Assembly: GCF_003545695.1 (NCBI RefSeq)
Contig: NZ_QUZZ01000013.1
Span: 1 to 64,000 of the forward strand
DNA length: 64,000 nt
Reading direction: 5' to 3'
DNA from: Taibaiella helva
Lineage (GTDB): Bacteria; Bacteroidota; Bacteroidia; Chitinophagales; Chitinophagaceae
Part shown: one piece after another, positions 1 through 8,538 of the stretch
How positions within the stretch are numbered: the first letter of the stretch is position 1
Layout: every line of letters starts with the position of its first letter
Notes under the pieces: generated by a model
The model's database searches: none
The model's input: only the letters and a program-made list of their open reading frames with translations
Told to the model about the DNA's origin: nothing
Made by a program: the position numbers and the translations under genes

Positions 1-47
1 GCTAAAATTAAATCCTTCCGTTCTTCTTCCAGGGGTGTAAGAGACAT
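1..47 (-). CDS. 5' end of an unidentified gene (cut by window edge)
   Basis: On the minus strand an ATG at 47 opens a reading frame that runs off the left edge; the visible residues are MSLTPLEEERKDLIL. A purine-rich AGAGGAAGAAAGGG stretch sits directly before the ATG and could act as ribosome binding site. It would be divergent from the acyltransferase gene. Only 15 residues are visible, so no family can be named. Confidence 0.4.
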   Translation of the reverse strand, partial: MSLTPLEEERKDLIL

Positions 48-149
48 CCCTTTCTTCCTCTTCAGGCTCGCAAATATCTATGCTTAATTATCTTCTCCCC
101 CCAACTTTTACGATTGATCCCTTTTGTATCCTCCGCGAAACCTACTTTC

Positions 150-1253
150 ATGATCCCTGAGAACCATAAAGACAGGTTAACCTACCTCGATTCAGCCCGT
201 GGCATTGCTGCGCTGATGGTAATGTTCGGACACCTCCTTATGTGGAAATACGAGAACAATCATATCATCCATGCGCTTTGTATCATTTTCAATCCCAACG
301 ATGCCGTATCTTTTTTCTTTGTGCTCAGCGGTATGGTGCTTTCCTATCCTTACCTGCAGCTCAATAAAACGCTGGACATCGGCAAATTCTATGTAACCCG
401 TATCTTTCGTATCTACCCGGGCTTCTGGGTGGCCCTGCTGGCCGGTGTGCTGTATGCTTATCGTCAAAGACTGGACGCAGAGCACCTTTCCGCTATCTTC
501 CTGGAGAATACAGAGGGTTTCTGGCAGGAGTTTTTTCTCTTTAAAGGACATAATGTTTTCTATGGGGCCGGCTGGAGCTTATCTGTCGAACTAGTGTATT
601 CCCTGCTGATGCCTTTTCTTATCGCGGTGGCACGCTACAACAGGAAGCTTGTTCCCTGGCTCATCTGGATCAGCCTGGCCACTTCTTCGGTTACCGGCCT
701 TTTTCTCTTTCACTTTGCCCTGGGCCTGTTTATCGGTGCCTATTTCGATCGCTACAATTCTGAAGAAATCCGTCAAACCTTCTGGTACCGTTATCGCGTA
801 TGGTTGCTCATCCTGGCGCTACCCATGTTTTCCATGCGGTACTGGACCAGGATCATGCCCATAGGAGGCTATACCCTCTATGATTTTCTCGATTATCTCA
901 AGCTGGATTTCGCGCACCTTTCCGCATTGACCTCCTTTATCTTTATTATCTGCTTTATTCACTACGGCCGGCTGCGCCGGGCTTTCCAGGCGCCCTTCCT
1001 AGTGTACATCGGCAAAATATCTTATGGTATTTACCTGGTGCACTATGTGCTGGTATCTGCTATGGGCGATTACTGGGAATCGGACATCCTGCCGCTCTTT
1101 CCCAATGCACCTGTTGCCCTGGCCGTTTCGGCTGTGGTTTGCTTTGCGCTGACGATATTGCTGGCCAGTATGATACACTACTGGGTGGAGCTGCCTTTCA
1201 TCCGTTTAGGCAAACGCGTGGTGAAAAAGATGAAGCCGACCATCGGGATTTAA
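150..1253 (+). CDS. acyltransferase 3 family membrane protein (OafA/YrhL type)
   Basis: Integral membrane acyltransferase that would transfer an acyl group (often acetyl) to a cell-surface sugar or lipid. The N-terminal sequence YLDSARGIAALMVMFGHL is the hallmark start of the family, with the family's conserved histidine in the first membrane helix; about ten hydrophobic segments follow and the protein ends in a basic tail. An ATG 12 codons upstream (114) is also open, but the family usually starts shortly before the YLDSARG motif, so 150 is preferred. The acceptor cannot be inferred; the next genes are small and unknown. Confidence 0.85.
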   Translation: MIPENHKDRLTYLDSARGIAALMVMFGHLLMWKYENNHIIHALCIIFNPNDAVSFFFVLSGMVLSYPYLQLNKTLDIGKFYVTRIFRIYPGFWVALLAGVLYAYRQRLDAEHLSAIFLENTEGFWQEFFLFKGHNVFYGAGWSLSVELVYSLLMPFLIAVARYNRKLVPWLIWISLATSSVTGLFLFHFALGLFIGAYFDRYNSEEIRQTFWYRYRVWLLILALPMFSMRYWTRIMPIGGYTLYDFLDYLKLDFAHLSALTSFIFIICFIHYGRLRRAFQAPFLVYIGKISYGIYLVHYVLVSAMGDYWESDILPLFPNAPVALAVSAVVCFALTILLASMIHYWVELPFIRLGKRVVKKMKPTIGI

Positions 1254-1264
1254 ACGGGCTGCGC

Positions 1265-1272
1265 TAATTTTG
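1265..1272 (+). promoter_or_regulatory. -7 promoter element
   Basis: TAATTTTG matches the Bacteroidota TAnnTTTG -7 consensus and lies 21 bases before the ATG at 1294, supporting that start over an upstream in-frame start. No clear -33 TTG at the expected spacing. Confidence 0.5.
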
Positions 1273-1293
1273 CTCCTGCAAATTTCTACATTC

Positions 1294-1545
1294 ATGACCA
1301 CACAACTGATCACAGCCGTATCCCTTAGTGATGAAAAGGGGCTGCAAAAAGACCGGCAGTACCTCTTTTCCCTCCAGGTTTCCGACGAGGGCGTTATCCG
1401 CATCATTACGACCGACGACATCGAAGTGTACTACAGCAGCATTCACGATTTCCTTATTTCCTGGACAAAGATCAGCAGCCTGGGCTGGGCCAATGATAAA
1501 GAAACTTTTCAGAAAATGCTGGAAGAGCTGAAAGGCAATAACTGA
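1294..1545 (+). CDS. small hypothetical protein (83 aa)
   Basis: Unrecognised acidic small protein beginning MTTQLITAVSLSDEKG, with alternating hydrophobic residues suggesting a beta-rich N-terminal half and a helical C-terminus. It has no signal peptide or membrane segment. Start chosen because a -7 box lies 21 bases upstream. It is followed after 6 bases by the 168-residue gene at 1552, so the two are probably co-transcribed. Function unknown. Confidence 0.55.
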   Translation: MTTQLITAVSLSDEKGLQKDRQYLFSLQVSDEGVIRIITTDDIEVYYSSIHDFLISWTKISSLGWANDKETFQKMLEELKGNN

Positions 1546-1551
1546 TGAAAG

Positions 1552-2058
1552 ATGAGGCGATCTGTATGGGGACGTTTTAAGCGTGCAGTGGCTTATTTAT
1601 GGGGTATCCAGCCGCCACCAATGAAAAAGGACGAGGAGCTGGGACTGATGATCTACAGGGAGCATCGGCACGATCCCCGGAAAAGCTATTGGAAATGCTA
1701 TATCCCGCAACAGCCTTATATGTCGGCTGAGGACGACTATGGTCACCGGCTTACCCTGCGTATCATGGCGGGCAAAGAAGGACCGGCTCTTATACAGAGA
1801 GCATTTTATAAAGAAGTAATGGAACGGCATGGAGCAATGCTCCCCGATTTAATTGCGACAATTGAAAGAGAGGGCCGGGAGCAGCATAAAGATCTTTGGG
1901 GTACTGCAAATAGCTGGCGCCTCAGAACGTTTGTTATACCCTCCCTGCACGAGCCGCCCGTTTTGTGGGAAATATGGCTGAGGACAAAAGATGAAGTACG
2001 GGAGGCCACGGTATCCATGCAGGGGTGGGATATTGTTTCTGTATTTTGTGAACGTTAA
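1552..2058 (+). CDS. hypothetical protein (168 aa)
   Basis: Unrecognised soluble protein starting MRRSVWGRFKRAVAYLWG, rich in Trp, Arg and Glu; no signal peptide, membrane helix or cysteine motif. It begins 6 bases after the preceding small gene and ends before a strong hairpin terminator at 2104-2134, so the two genes probably form one transcript. The basic, aromatic N-terminus could be an amphipathic helix. No function is assigned. Confidence 0.6.
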   Translation: MRRSVWGRFKRAVAYLWGIQPPPMKKDEELGLMIYREHRHDPRKSYWKCYIPQQPYMSAEDDYGHRLTLRIMAGKEGPALIQRAFYKEVMERHGAMLPDLIATIEREGREQHKDLWGTANSWRLRTFVIPSLHEPPVLWEIWLRTKDEVREATVSMQGWDIVSVFCER

Positions 2059-2103
2059 GCAACAGGGGAAACCTGCCATATATTCTGTCTGGATGCAGAT
2101 CAT

Positions 2104-2134
2104 AAAAAAACACTGCGTACAGCAGTGTTTTTTT
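2104..2134. terminator. bidirectional terminator
   Basis: 13-base arms (A-tract plus CACTGC and its complement) around a 5-base loop, with T-runs on both sides. It separates the plus-strand gene ending at 2058 from the minus-strand SRPBCC gene ending at 2151 and would serve both. Confidence 0.85.
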
Positions 2135-2150
2135 ATGAGGGTGTTTGTCC

Positions 2151-2579
2151 TTAAGCGCCTTCCACAAATGTTTTGAGGTTTTTGCCGATGAGCTCGGTCC
2201 AGCCGGCGGCAAAGCTTTCCGGAGCAAAATCGGGATGTTTGGGGAAAGTCTCCAGTCCTTCATGTGTGAGGCGAAGCCGGGTCTGGCTGCCTTCCTCAAA
2301 CAGCTCAAAGGTAACGACCGAACTGCCTTCGTAATGTTCATAGGCCCAGCTGTAGCTCAGCTTTTTATTGGGAATCGCTTCTCTGACCTCGCAGTGATGA
2401 ATGTACTGCTCACCTTTATGTCCCTGCCCGGGAAAGCTGAACCTGAAGCCCGGCCTGGCTTCAAAGGCCGACAGGTCGAAATACCACTGCTTCATCTGGT
2501 CCTTGTCGGTGATCGCTTTCCATACCTTAGCCACAGGGGCATTGTACGTTCTTTCGATTACAAAGGGTACGTTTGACAT
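2151..2579 (-). CDS. SRPBCC / AHSA1-type START-like domain protein
   Basis: 142-residue single-domain protein of the activator of Hsp90 ATPase homologue 1-like (AHSA1) group. It opens FVIERTYNAPVAKVWKAITD, the typical first strand and helix, and continues with the W-x-x-L/G-rich strands (GFRFSFPG, LSYSWAYEHYEG) and the long C-terminal helix GWTELIGKNLKTFVEG. These helix-grip proteins bind small hydrophobic ligands; in many bacteria they sit beside an ArsR-type repressor, but no such gene is present here. Its promoter carries two 16-bp palindromes (2622-2663), and the same design precedes a second AHSA1 gene at 13962. Ligand unknown. Confidence 0.85.
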   Translation of the reverse strand: MSNVPFVIERTYNAPVAKVWKAITDKDQMKQWYFDLSAFEARPGFRFSFPGQGHKGEQYIHHCEVREAIPNKKLSYSWAYEHYEGSSVVTFELFEEGSQTRLRLTHEGLETFPKHPDFAPESFAAGWTELIGKNLKTFVEGA

Positions 2580-2621
2580 AACAAATCGCTTTTTAGAAAA
2601 TGAAATTAAGGATATAAATGC

Positions 2622-2637
2622 GTAACTAATCGGTTAC
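2622..2637. promoter_or_regulatory. proximal operator of the SRPBCC gene (16-bp palindrome)
   Basis: GTAACTAATCGGTTAC on the plus strand: GTAAC-N6-GTTAC inverted repeat. It starts at the last base of the minus-strand -7 box and covers the predicted transcription start, where a bound protein would block transcription. Confidence 0.7.
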
Positions 2638-2667
2638 AAATATATGGGTAACTATTCGGTTACACAA
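2637..2667 (-). promoter_or_regulatory. -33/-7 promoter of the SRPBCC gene
   Basis: On the minus strand TTG (2667-2665), a 20-base spacer, then TATATTTG (2644-2637), a full TAnnTTTG match. The spacer length equals that at 11112-11142 and 14519-14549. The ATG is at 2579, giving a leader of roughly 50 bases. Confidence 0.75.
2648..2663. promoter_or_regulatory. distal operator of the SRPBCC gene (16-bp palindrome)
   Basis: GTAACTATTCGGTTAC, differing from the proximal site at one position. It occupies the -33/-7 spacer almost completely; its centre is 26 bp from that of the proximal site. Confidence 0.7.
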
Positions 2668-2833
2668 TATTTTTTCAAAATTTTCAATGTTTGACTTTGC
2701 CTATTGTTTTTATTGAAGCCTGCGACGAGGTGTAATCCCGGCAGCGATCTCCAAAATCGCCGCCAAATCGTTATCTTCGCAGCCCGGAAGCGCTGTCCTG
2801 CTGTCCCTTTCCGGAACTAACTCAGTATCGTCT

Positions 2834-2868
2834 TCTAACATCTAATATCTGACATCTAATATCTAATC
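2834..2868. repeat. ATCTAA-type dispersed repeat module in the aspS leader
   Basis: A run of degenerate units TCTAACATCTAATATCT and relatives, ending 6 bases before the aspS ATG. The same word pattern recurs at 12793-12822 and 23699-23741. Confidence 0.65.
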
Positions 2869-2874
2869 CCAGGA

Positions 2875-4695
2875 ATGTATCGTAGCCACAATTGCGGCGA
2901 GCTCCGCAGCGAACATATTCAATCGACCGTAACCCTTGCCGGTTGGGTGCAGACCGTGCGCAAATTCGGCAGCATCACCTTTGTCGATCTCCGCGACCGT
3001 TATGGCATTACCCAGCTGTACTTTGACGAAGGCATGACACCACGCCTGGACGAGCAACCCCTGGGCCGCGAATTCGTAGTGCAGGCTACAGGAAAAGTGA
3101 TCGAGCGTACCAACAAGAATAACAAGATCCCTACAGGCGATATCGAGATCGAAGTAACAGACTATACTATATTGAATAAGTCTTCAGTGCCTCCTTTTAC
3201 GATAGAAGAAGAGACCGATGGCGGCGAGGAGCTGAGGATGAAGTACCGTTATCTCGATCTCAGGCGCCCTGCGCTGCAGCGTAATATGGAGCTGCGTTAC
3301 CGGGTCAACCGTTCGGCTCGTAATTATATGGATACCCAGGGATTCTACGATATTGAAACGCCTTTCCTGATCCGCTCTACGCCCGAGGGGGCGCGCGACT
3401 TCATCGTGCCTTCCCGTATGAACGAAGGACAATTCTACGCCTTGCCGCAAAGCCCGCAAACCTTTAAGCAATTGCTGATGGTGAGCGGCTACGACCGTTA
3501 CTACCAGATCGTAAAATGCTTCAGGGACGAGGATCTGAGAGCTGACCGTCAACCCGAGTTCACGCAGATCGACTGCGAAATGTCTTTCGTAGAACAGGAG
3601 GATGTGCTGCAGATGTTTGAAGGCCTTACCCGGCACGTCTTTCGCGATGTAAAAGGTATTGAGTTCAGCGAACCTTTCCCGCGTATGACCTGGGCTGAAG
3701 CCATGAAGCTTTATGGTAATGATAAGCCTGACCTGCGTTTCGGCATGCAGCTGGCTGAGCTGAAAGCACCGGCCGGCCTGCTGAACGAGCACGATGAAGC
3801 GATCGACCTTGTCGGCGGCGCTGATTTTAAAGTCATGGATGAAGCAGAGTACGTGGTAGCTATTGCTGCAAAAGGCTGCAGCGAATATACCCGTAAGCAG
3901 CTCGATGAGCTGACCGAATGGGTGAAGCGTCCGCAGATCGGCATGACCGGCCTGATGTATGTGAAATACAATGCCGACGGCAGCCTGAAAAGCTCAGTAG
4001 ACAAATTCTACAACGAAGAGCGCCTGGTACAGTGGGCGCAGCATGTCGATGCTCGTCCCGGCGACCTCGTCCTGGTGCTGGCCGGACCGGCTTCGCGTAC
4101 GCGCAAGGCGATGAGCGAGCTGCGGCTCGAAATGGGTAACCGTCTTGGCCTGCGCAACCGCGATGAGTACAAGCCGCTGTGGGTGCTGGATTTCCCGCTG
4201 CTGGAATTTGCGGAGAATAATGAAGATGGCGGCGGCGCCGGGCGTTGGGTGGCACGGCACCATCCTTTTACCTCACCCAAGCCCGACCAGATCGCCTGGA
4301 TGCAGGACAAGTCCCGCTATCCCTATATACAGGCCAATGCCTATGACCTGGTGCTGAACGGCACTGAGGTTGGCGGTGGCTCTATCCGTATCCACCAGCG
4401 CGACCTGCAGCTGAAGATGTTTGAGGTGCTGGGTATTGATGCGCATGAAGCCCAGGAGAAATTCGGCTTCCTGCTGGGCGCTTTCGAATACGGTGCGCCG
4501 CCGCACGGTGGACTGGCGCTGGGCTTCGACCGGCTCTGCGCCTTGCTGGGTGGTGATGAGACCATCCGCGACTACATTGCTTTCCCCAAGAACAATGCAG
4601 GCCGCGATGTAATGCTCGATGCACCTTCGGCAGTGAACCCCGTTCAGCTGGATGAGCTGAAGCTACAGATTGTCCCCGCTCCCAAAACGGTGTAA
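2875..4695 (+). CDS. aspS: aspartate--tRNA ligase
   Basis: Charges tRNA-Asp with aspartate in the cytoplasm. The N-terminal [10 protein letters not shown] and [20 protein letters not shown] belong to the OB-fold anticodon-binding domain (about 1-110). The class II motifs follow: motif 2 around [18 protein letters not shown] and motif 3 [15 protein letters not shown] near the C-terminus, with the bacterial GAD insertion in between. At 606 residues it has the usual bacterial length. The ATG is only 6 bases after a repeat module, so the repeat forms its leader; AGGA just before the ATG is a weak ribosome binding site. A strong terminator follows at 4715. Confidence 0.97.
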   Translation: MYRSHNCGELRSEHIQSTVTLAGWVQTVRKFGSITFVDLRDRYGITQLYFDEGMTPRLDEQPLGREFVVQATGKVIERTNKNNKIPTGDIEIEVTDYTILNKSSVPPFTIEEETDGGEELRMKYRYLDLRRPALQRNMELRYRVNRSARNYMDTQGFYDIETPFLIRSTPEGARDFIVPSRMNEGQFYALPQSPQTFKQLLMVSGYDRYYQIVKCFRDEDLRADRQPEFTQIDCEMSFVEQEDVLQMFEGLTRHVFRDVKGIEFSEPFPRMTWAEAMKLYGNDKPDLRFGMQLAELKAPAGLLNEHDEAIDLVGGADFKVMDEAEYVVAIAAKGCSEYTRKQLDELTEWVKRPQIGMTGLMYVKYNADGSLKSSVDKFYNEERLVQWAQHVDARPGDLVLVLAGPASRTRKAMSELRLEMGNRLGLRNRDEYKPLWVLDFPLLEFAENNEDGGGAGRWVARHHPFTSPKPDQIAWMQDKSRYPYIQANAYDLVLNGTEVGGGSIRIHQRDLQLKMFEVLGIDAHEAQEKFGFLLGAFEYGAPPHGGLALGFDRLCALLGGDETIRDYIAFPKNNAGRDVMLDAPSAVNPVQLDELKLQIVPAPKTV

Positions 4696-4714
4696 GCTTA
4701 TTTCCTTAAAAAGC

Positions 4715-4747
4715 ATCAGCCCGGCTCCTTAACGGAGCCGGGCTGAT
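4715..4747 (+). terminator. aspS terminator
   Basis: 14-bp perfect stem (ATCAGCCCGGCTCC and its complement) with loop TTAAC, 20 bases after the aspS stop, followed by a T-rich stretch. Confidence 0.85.
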
Positions 4748-4779
4748 TTATATACAGATTATTCGGCTGGGACTAGAAA

Positions 4780-4806
4780 CCCCAGGCTGTGCCGTGCAGC
4801 CTGGGG
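4780..4806 (-). terminator. hairpin downstream of the ABC/M1 fusion gene
   Basis: 10-bp stem CCCCAGGCTG / CAGCCTGGGG, 20 bases beyond the minus-strand stop at 4826. The following T-run is short, so termination may be weak. Confidence 0.55.
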
Positions 4807-4825
4807 AGCCGGAGGAGTTCTTCTG

Positions 4826-7800
4826 TTAGTCTGATTCCGTTTCGATCATAATGCCTCCGGGGCCGTTGTTTGCCTTTGCATCTGTATTCACCTTGGGTGG
4901 CTTGCTGCCAAACTTCCAGGTATTGTTGTCCGGTGCGCGGTCGATCAGCTTGTGATAGGGGTCGATACCCGCGCTGGCCGGTTGTTCGTTAACGATGAAG
5001 GTGAAGGTTTTCTCGGGGTGATCCATTTTGATCCGTTGCAGCAGCAGCTCTTTCCCGGTGTTGTCGCCCTTCCTGCCTTTAGTGGTACCGGCCGCAAATA
5101 TGCCCACATCCATGTAATCGGCTACAGGCACTTTTACGTTTTTGCCTACGCTGTCGGCCCTGTATTTAGCCGAGCCTACGGTAAGGCTTACCTGGTAGCG
5201 GCCGTCGGGCAGGCGGGTATAGCTGAGGTCTTTCACATAATTCTCGTAGAGTGTAATGGTCTCAAACATATCCGTGATGATATATTTCAGACTGTCGGGC
5301 GTGGCTGCCCGCAGGTAGCTCACAAATTCGATGGAATTGGTATAAGGCGGGTCTTGAAATTTATACCGCTCCAGGTAGGCTCTGATGGCGTCGTTCAGCA
5401 CATCTTCGCCCAGGTAATCGCGCAGGGCATACATGATCACGCTGCCTTTGTTGTAGTGGATATAATCCTGATTCTCGCACAGCATCAGGGGTACCTCCTT
5501 CTTGCTTTCAAAAGTTCTTCCTACCAAGTATTTGTCCATTTCATAGCGCAGAAACTTTTTCATGGCCTGCCTGCCATATTCTTTTTCCATAACCATCAGC
5601 GCCGAATACTGGCTCATTGTTTCCGACATCAGCACGCTGCCCTGTACATTGCCGCCGATCACCTGATGCGCCCACCATTGGTGCGCTACTTCGTGAGCAG
5701 TTATATAGAACGGCACATCGATCTTCTCCGGGTCCTTATCATCCACTTTGGTAATGAAGCCTACCGATTCGGAGAAAGGGATGGTATTGGGGAAAGACTG
5801 GGCAAAGGAAGCATAGCGCGGAAACTCCAGTATGCGTACCTGGCGGTGCTGGTAGGGGCCGAAGTTGGCGGTATAGTAATCCAGCGAACGCTTGATGCCT
5901 TTGATCATCCGGTCCAGGTTGTACTCATGGCCTTTCTGGTAATAGATCTCGATGTTCACATCTTTCCACTTGTCTTTCTTCACCTGGTAGGCGGCGCTCA
6001 GGTAAGCATAGAAATTGAGGATCGGGCTATCCATCTTATACTGGAAATACCGGCGGCCGTCTTTCGTCCATTCTTTCTTCAGGTAGCCGGGGGCAATGGC
6101 GATCTGGTCGTCGCTGGTGCTCACCGTTGTCTCGAAGCGGATCCAGTCAGCATCGTTGGAGATATAAGTGTTCCTGCGGGCCGCGGAATCGTTTACCGGC
6201 GCCATACGCGGCTTGGGCAGCAGGCCGTATTTCTTCCGGGCTTTGTTGGAGCCCAGCTCCGCTGCGTCATTATAGCCGATGGCCGGGAAGGTCATGTTGT
6301 TAAAGAAGCTGCCGTTGTATACGATGTCCGTTTCCGTACCGCTGTTCGCGAAGCCTGCGGGCCGGTACCATCCGTCAAAGTCGAAGCGGATGGAATCGCC
6401 CGGCTGTACGGGGCTGTTCAGCTTGAAGACACGTATGCCGAACTTCTGGTCGCTTACGATCGTGCTGGCGGGAACTGACGGCTGCAGCCGGCTGAAGTGA
6501 TAATAGCTCTTGTCGCCGCCGGGATAGTCGATATACAGCGTGTCTACAGGCTGCGTATGCTTGTTCTTCAGGTAATAATACCCTTTGACATGTACGCTTC
6601 TTTCCCGCGGGAAAATAGCGACATCGGCCTGCGTGGCTACAATACGCAGCTGCGGTACCTTTTCATAGGATTTGTATTTCTTTTCGAAGGCAACGGCCAG
6701 TTCCTCGCGCTCCTTGCCGGTACTGTACTCATTGAGGACTTTGGTGTTGTAATAGATATAGCCGCCCGTAGCCAGGGCACAGACCGGCAGCAGGAACAAT
6801 GCGATACGGTAAGAGGTGTTGATGCTGCCTTTGGACAGGCGGTAGCGTGCTTTCCAGCCTTTCTCTTTGCCGCGGGCATACAGCATCAGGGCCAGCAGGC
6901 AGAGGAACAGCACAATGCTCATCCAGTAGGTTTTGAACAGCAGCCATACACCGGTAGTGTGGCCGAGGCCGTTCATGTCGGAGTAAGGCATACCGGGCCC
7001 GCTCGAATTGAAGTGGTACAGCGCGAAGCTCCATTCCAGCAGCGAAAAGATGATGCTGGTAAACATAACGGGGACCAGCGACAGGAAGAAGCCCAGGTAT
7101 TTATTGGGTGTAACGACCTGTATCGACAGGCAGAGACCGGCCACGATCATATCGGATACCAGGAGCATCGACGATTCCTGGAGATACTGCAACACATCGA
7201 TCTTGTAAAAGCCCATGGATACTTGTATCATCATACCCGTAAGCGACATGATGAGCAGCAGCACCGCGGTGACATAAAGCAGGCTCAGGTATTTGGAAAA
7301 GAAAAGTACGGCGTTGCTGACAGGGGTGACGCCGATCAGCTCGTCGGTCTTGTTCTCTTTTTCCCGCCAGATGACGTTGCCCGACAGGAAAATGATCATG
7401 AGCAGGATGAAGAGCTGGAAGAAGGGAGAAGCGACTTCCAGTATCTGGTAGGTTACCGGGTAGGTTTCTGTATCGTAGATCGAGCCCATGAACTGTGCGA
7501 TCATGCACATGGTGATGATGCCCAGCAGGGTGAAGATAATGAAAAAGCTGCTACGGGTGATCTTGCGGAACTCGAAGCGGGCCAGGTAAAACAGCTGGCG
7601 CCAGCTTTCGGTGGTGGAAAAGCTTTGCTTCACTTTGGGCAGCAGCGACAGGGAATGTAAAGCGACTTGTTCTGAAGCGGCTTCCTCTTTCCTCCGGAAC
7701 AGGGTGATCGGGCTGAGGAATTGGCTGAAGCGGAAGGAATAAAAGCTGAATGCGGTAACGGCAAAGGCAATGCCCAGCCAGAGCATGCGGTTGTACAGCA

Positions 7801-8533
7801 GCGTGCCCTCCAGCGGGATCATACGGTTGTTCTGCTCATCGGGCGTCCAGTACTGGGTGAGGTGGCTCAGCGCTTCGGCGCCGAAAGGTTCCCAGATGGC
7901 TGCCGTGGCTTTGTTGTCCAGGTCGGCGGTGATATTGCCGGTGATGGTCCTGATCACGAGCAGCACGATACAGAATAAATAAGCCGAAAGCGTGCTGCGG
8001 GTAAAGGTGGTAATGGCGAAAATAATGATCCCCAGCAGCAGGATATTGGGCAGCGTGAACAGCAGGAAGGGTTCGGCAAAGTTCATGAGGCGGAACGGCC
8101 CCATAGCGGGCCCGCCGATGCCGAAGAGGCTGCCGGCCATGTAACCGAGCACCTGCGCCGAAAAGACAAAAAGCGCAGTAAGCAGCACCGACAGGAAGCG
8201 GCCAAAAAAGTAGCCGGCTTTGCCGATAGGTTTGGTAAAGTATAAGGGATGTGTGTTGTATTCGTAATCTTTCTGGATGCCCGTGGCCATAACCGCTACG
8301 AGGATCACGCTGTTGACCAGGCCCATGATACCGGTATTGAGGCCGACGATGATGCCGGCAACGGCAACGGCCGAGTTGCTGACCGTGTTCGAATCGCCGG
8401 TGGCAACATTGAATACACCTGCTGCCAACAGGCCCAGCAGGAGCATCAGGATAAAAAAAATGCCAAAGAAGACATATGTCTGTGGCTTCCTGAAGTTCTG
8501 CTTCAGGTCAAATAGGAAGATCTCTCTGAACAT
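4826..8533 (-). CDS. ABC-2 permease fused to an M1-family aminopeptidase
   Basis: 1235-residue fusion. The first ~600 residues hold two ABC-2-type membrane sets: MFREIFLFDLKQNFRKP followed by six helices, then a second set beginning near LFYLARFEFRKITRSSFF. After a last helix (about residue 590-610) comes a periplasmic M1-type metallopeptidase region with zinc motif HEVAHQWW (H947, E948, H951). The third ligand is probably E971; it follows the second histidine by 19 residues rather than the 18 of classic M1 enzymes. The ATPase gene ends 5 bases upstream, so both form one operon and one transporter. This architecture recurs in Bacteroidota; the substrate is not established. It could cleave peptides at the outer face or act as a sensor. 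Confidence 0.9.
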   Translation of the reverse strand: MFREIFLFDLKQNFRKPQTYVFFGIFFILMLLLGLLAAGVFNVATGDSNTVSNSAVAVAGIIVGLNTGIMGLVNSVILVAVMATGIQKDYEYNTHPLYFTKPIGKAGYFFGRFLSVLLTALFVFSAQVLGYMAGSLFGIGGPAMGPFRLMNFAEPFLLFTLPNILLLGIIIFAITTFTRSTLSAYLFCIVLLVIRTITGNITADLDNKATAAIWEPFGAEALSHLTQYWTPDEQNNRMIPLEGTLLYNRMLWLGIAFAVTAFSFYSFRFSQFLSPITLFRRKEEAASEQVALHSLSLLPKVKQSFSTTESWRQLFYLARFEFRKITRSSFFIIFTLLGIITMCMIAQFMGSIYDTETYPVTYQILEVASPFFQLFILLMIIFLSGNVIWREKENKTDELIGVTPVSNAVLFFSKYLSLLYVTAVLLLIMSLTGMMIQVSMGFYKIDVLQYLQESSMLLVSDMIVAGLCLSIQVVTPNKYLGFFLSLVPVMFTSIIFSLLEWSFALYHFNSSGPGMPYSDMNGLGHTTGVWLLFKTYWMSIVLFLCLLALMLYARGKEKGWKARYRLSKGSINTSYRIALFLLPVCALATGGYIYYNTKVLNEYSTGKEREELAVAFEKKYKSYEKVPQLRIVATQADVAIFPRERSVHVKGYYYLKNKHTQPVDTLYIDYPGGDKSYYHFSRLQPSVPASTIVSDQKFGIRVFKLNSPVQPGDSIRFDFDGWYRPAGFANSGTETDIVYNGSFFNNMTFPAIGYNDAAELGSNKARKKYGLLPKPRMAPVNDSAARRNTYISNDADWIRFETTVSTSDDQIAIAPGYLKKEWTKDGRRYFQYKMDSPILNFYAYLSAAYQVKKDKWKDVNIEIYYQKGHEYNLDRMIKGIKRSLDYYTANFGPYQHRQVRILEFPRYASFAQSFPNTIPFSESVGFITKVDDKDPEKIDVPFYITAHEVAHQWWAHQVIGGNVQGSVLMSETMSQYSALMVMEKEYGRQAMKKFLRYEMDKYLVGRTFESKKEVPLMLCENQDYIHYNKGSVIMYALRDYLGEDVLNDAIRAYLERYKFQDPPYTNSIEFVSYLRAATPDSLKYIITDMFETITLYENYVKDLSYTRLPDGRYQVSLTVGSAKYRADSVGKNVKVPVADYMDVGIFAAGTTKGRKGDNTGKELLLQRIKMDHPEKTFTFIVNEQPASAGIDPYHKLIDRAPDNNTWKFGSKPPKVNTDAKANNGPGGIMIETESD

Positions 8534-8538
8534 GGCGT

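Noticed and set aside
4952-6478. Long open frame (508 codons) on the plus strand
   Set aside because: It lies wholly antisense to the ABC/M1 fusion, whose zinc and family motifs are clear; no family features in the antisense frame.
6497-7660. Open frame of 387 codons on the plus strand
   Set aside because: Antisense shadow of the membrane part of the ABC/M1 fusion, rich in Gln/His/Asp as expected for such shadows.
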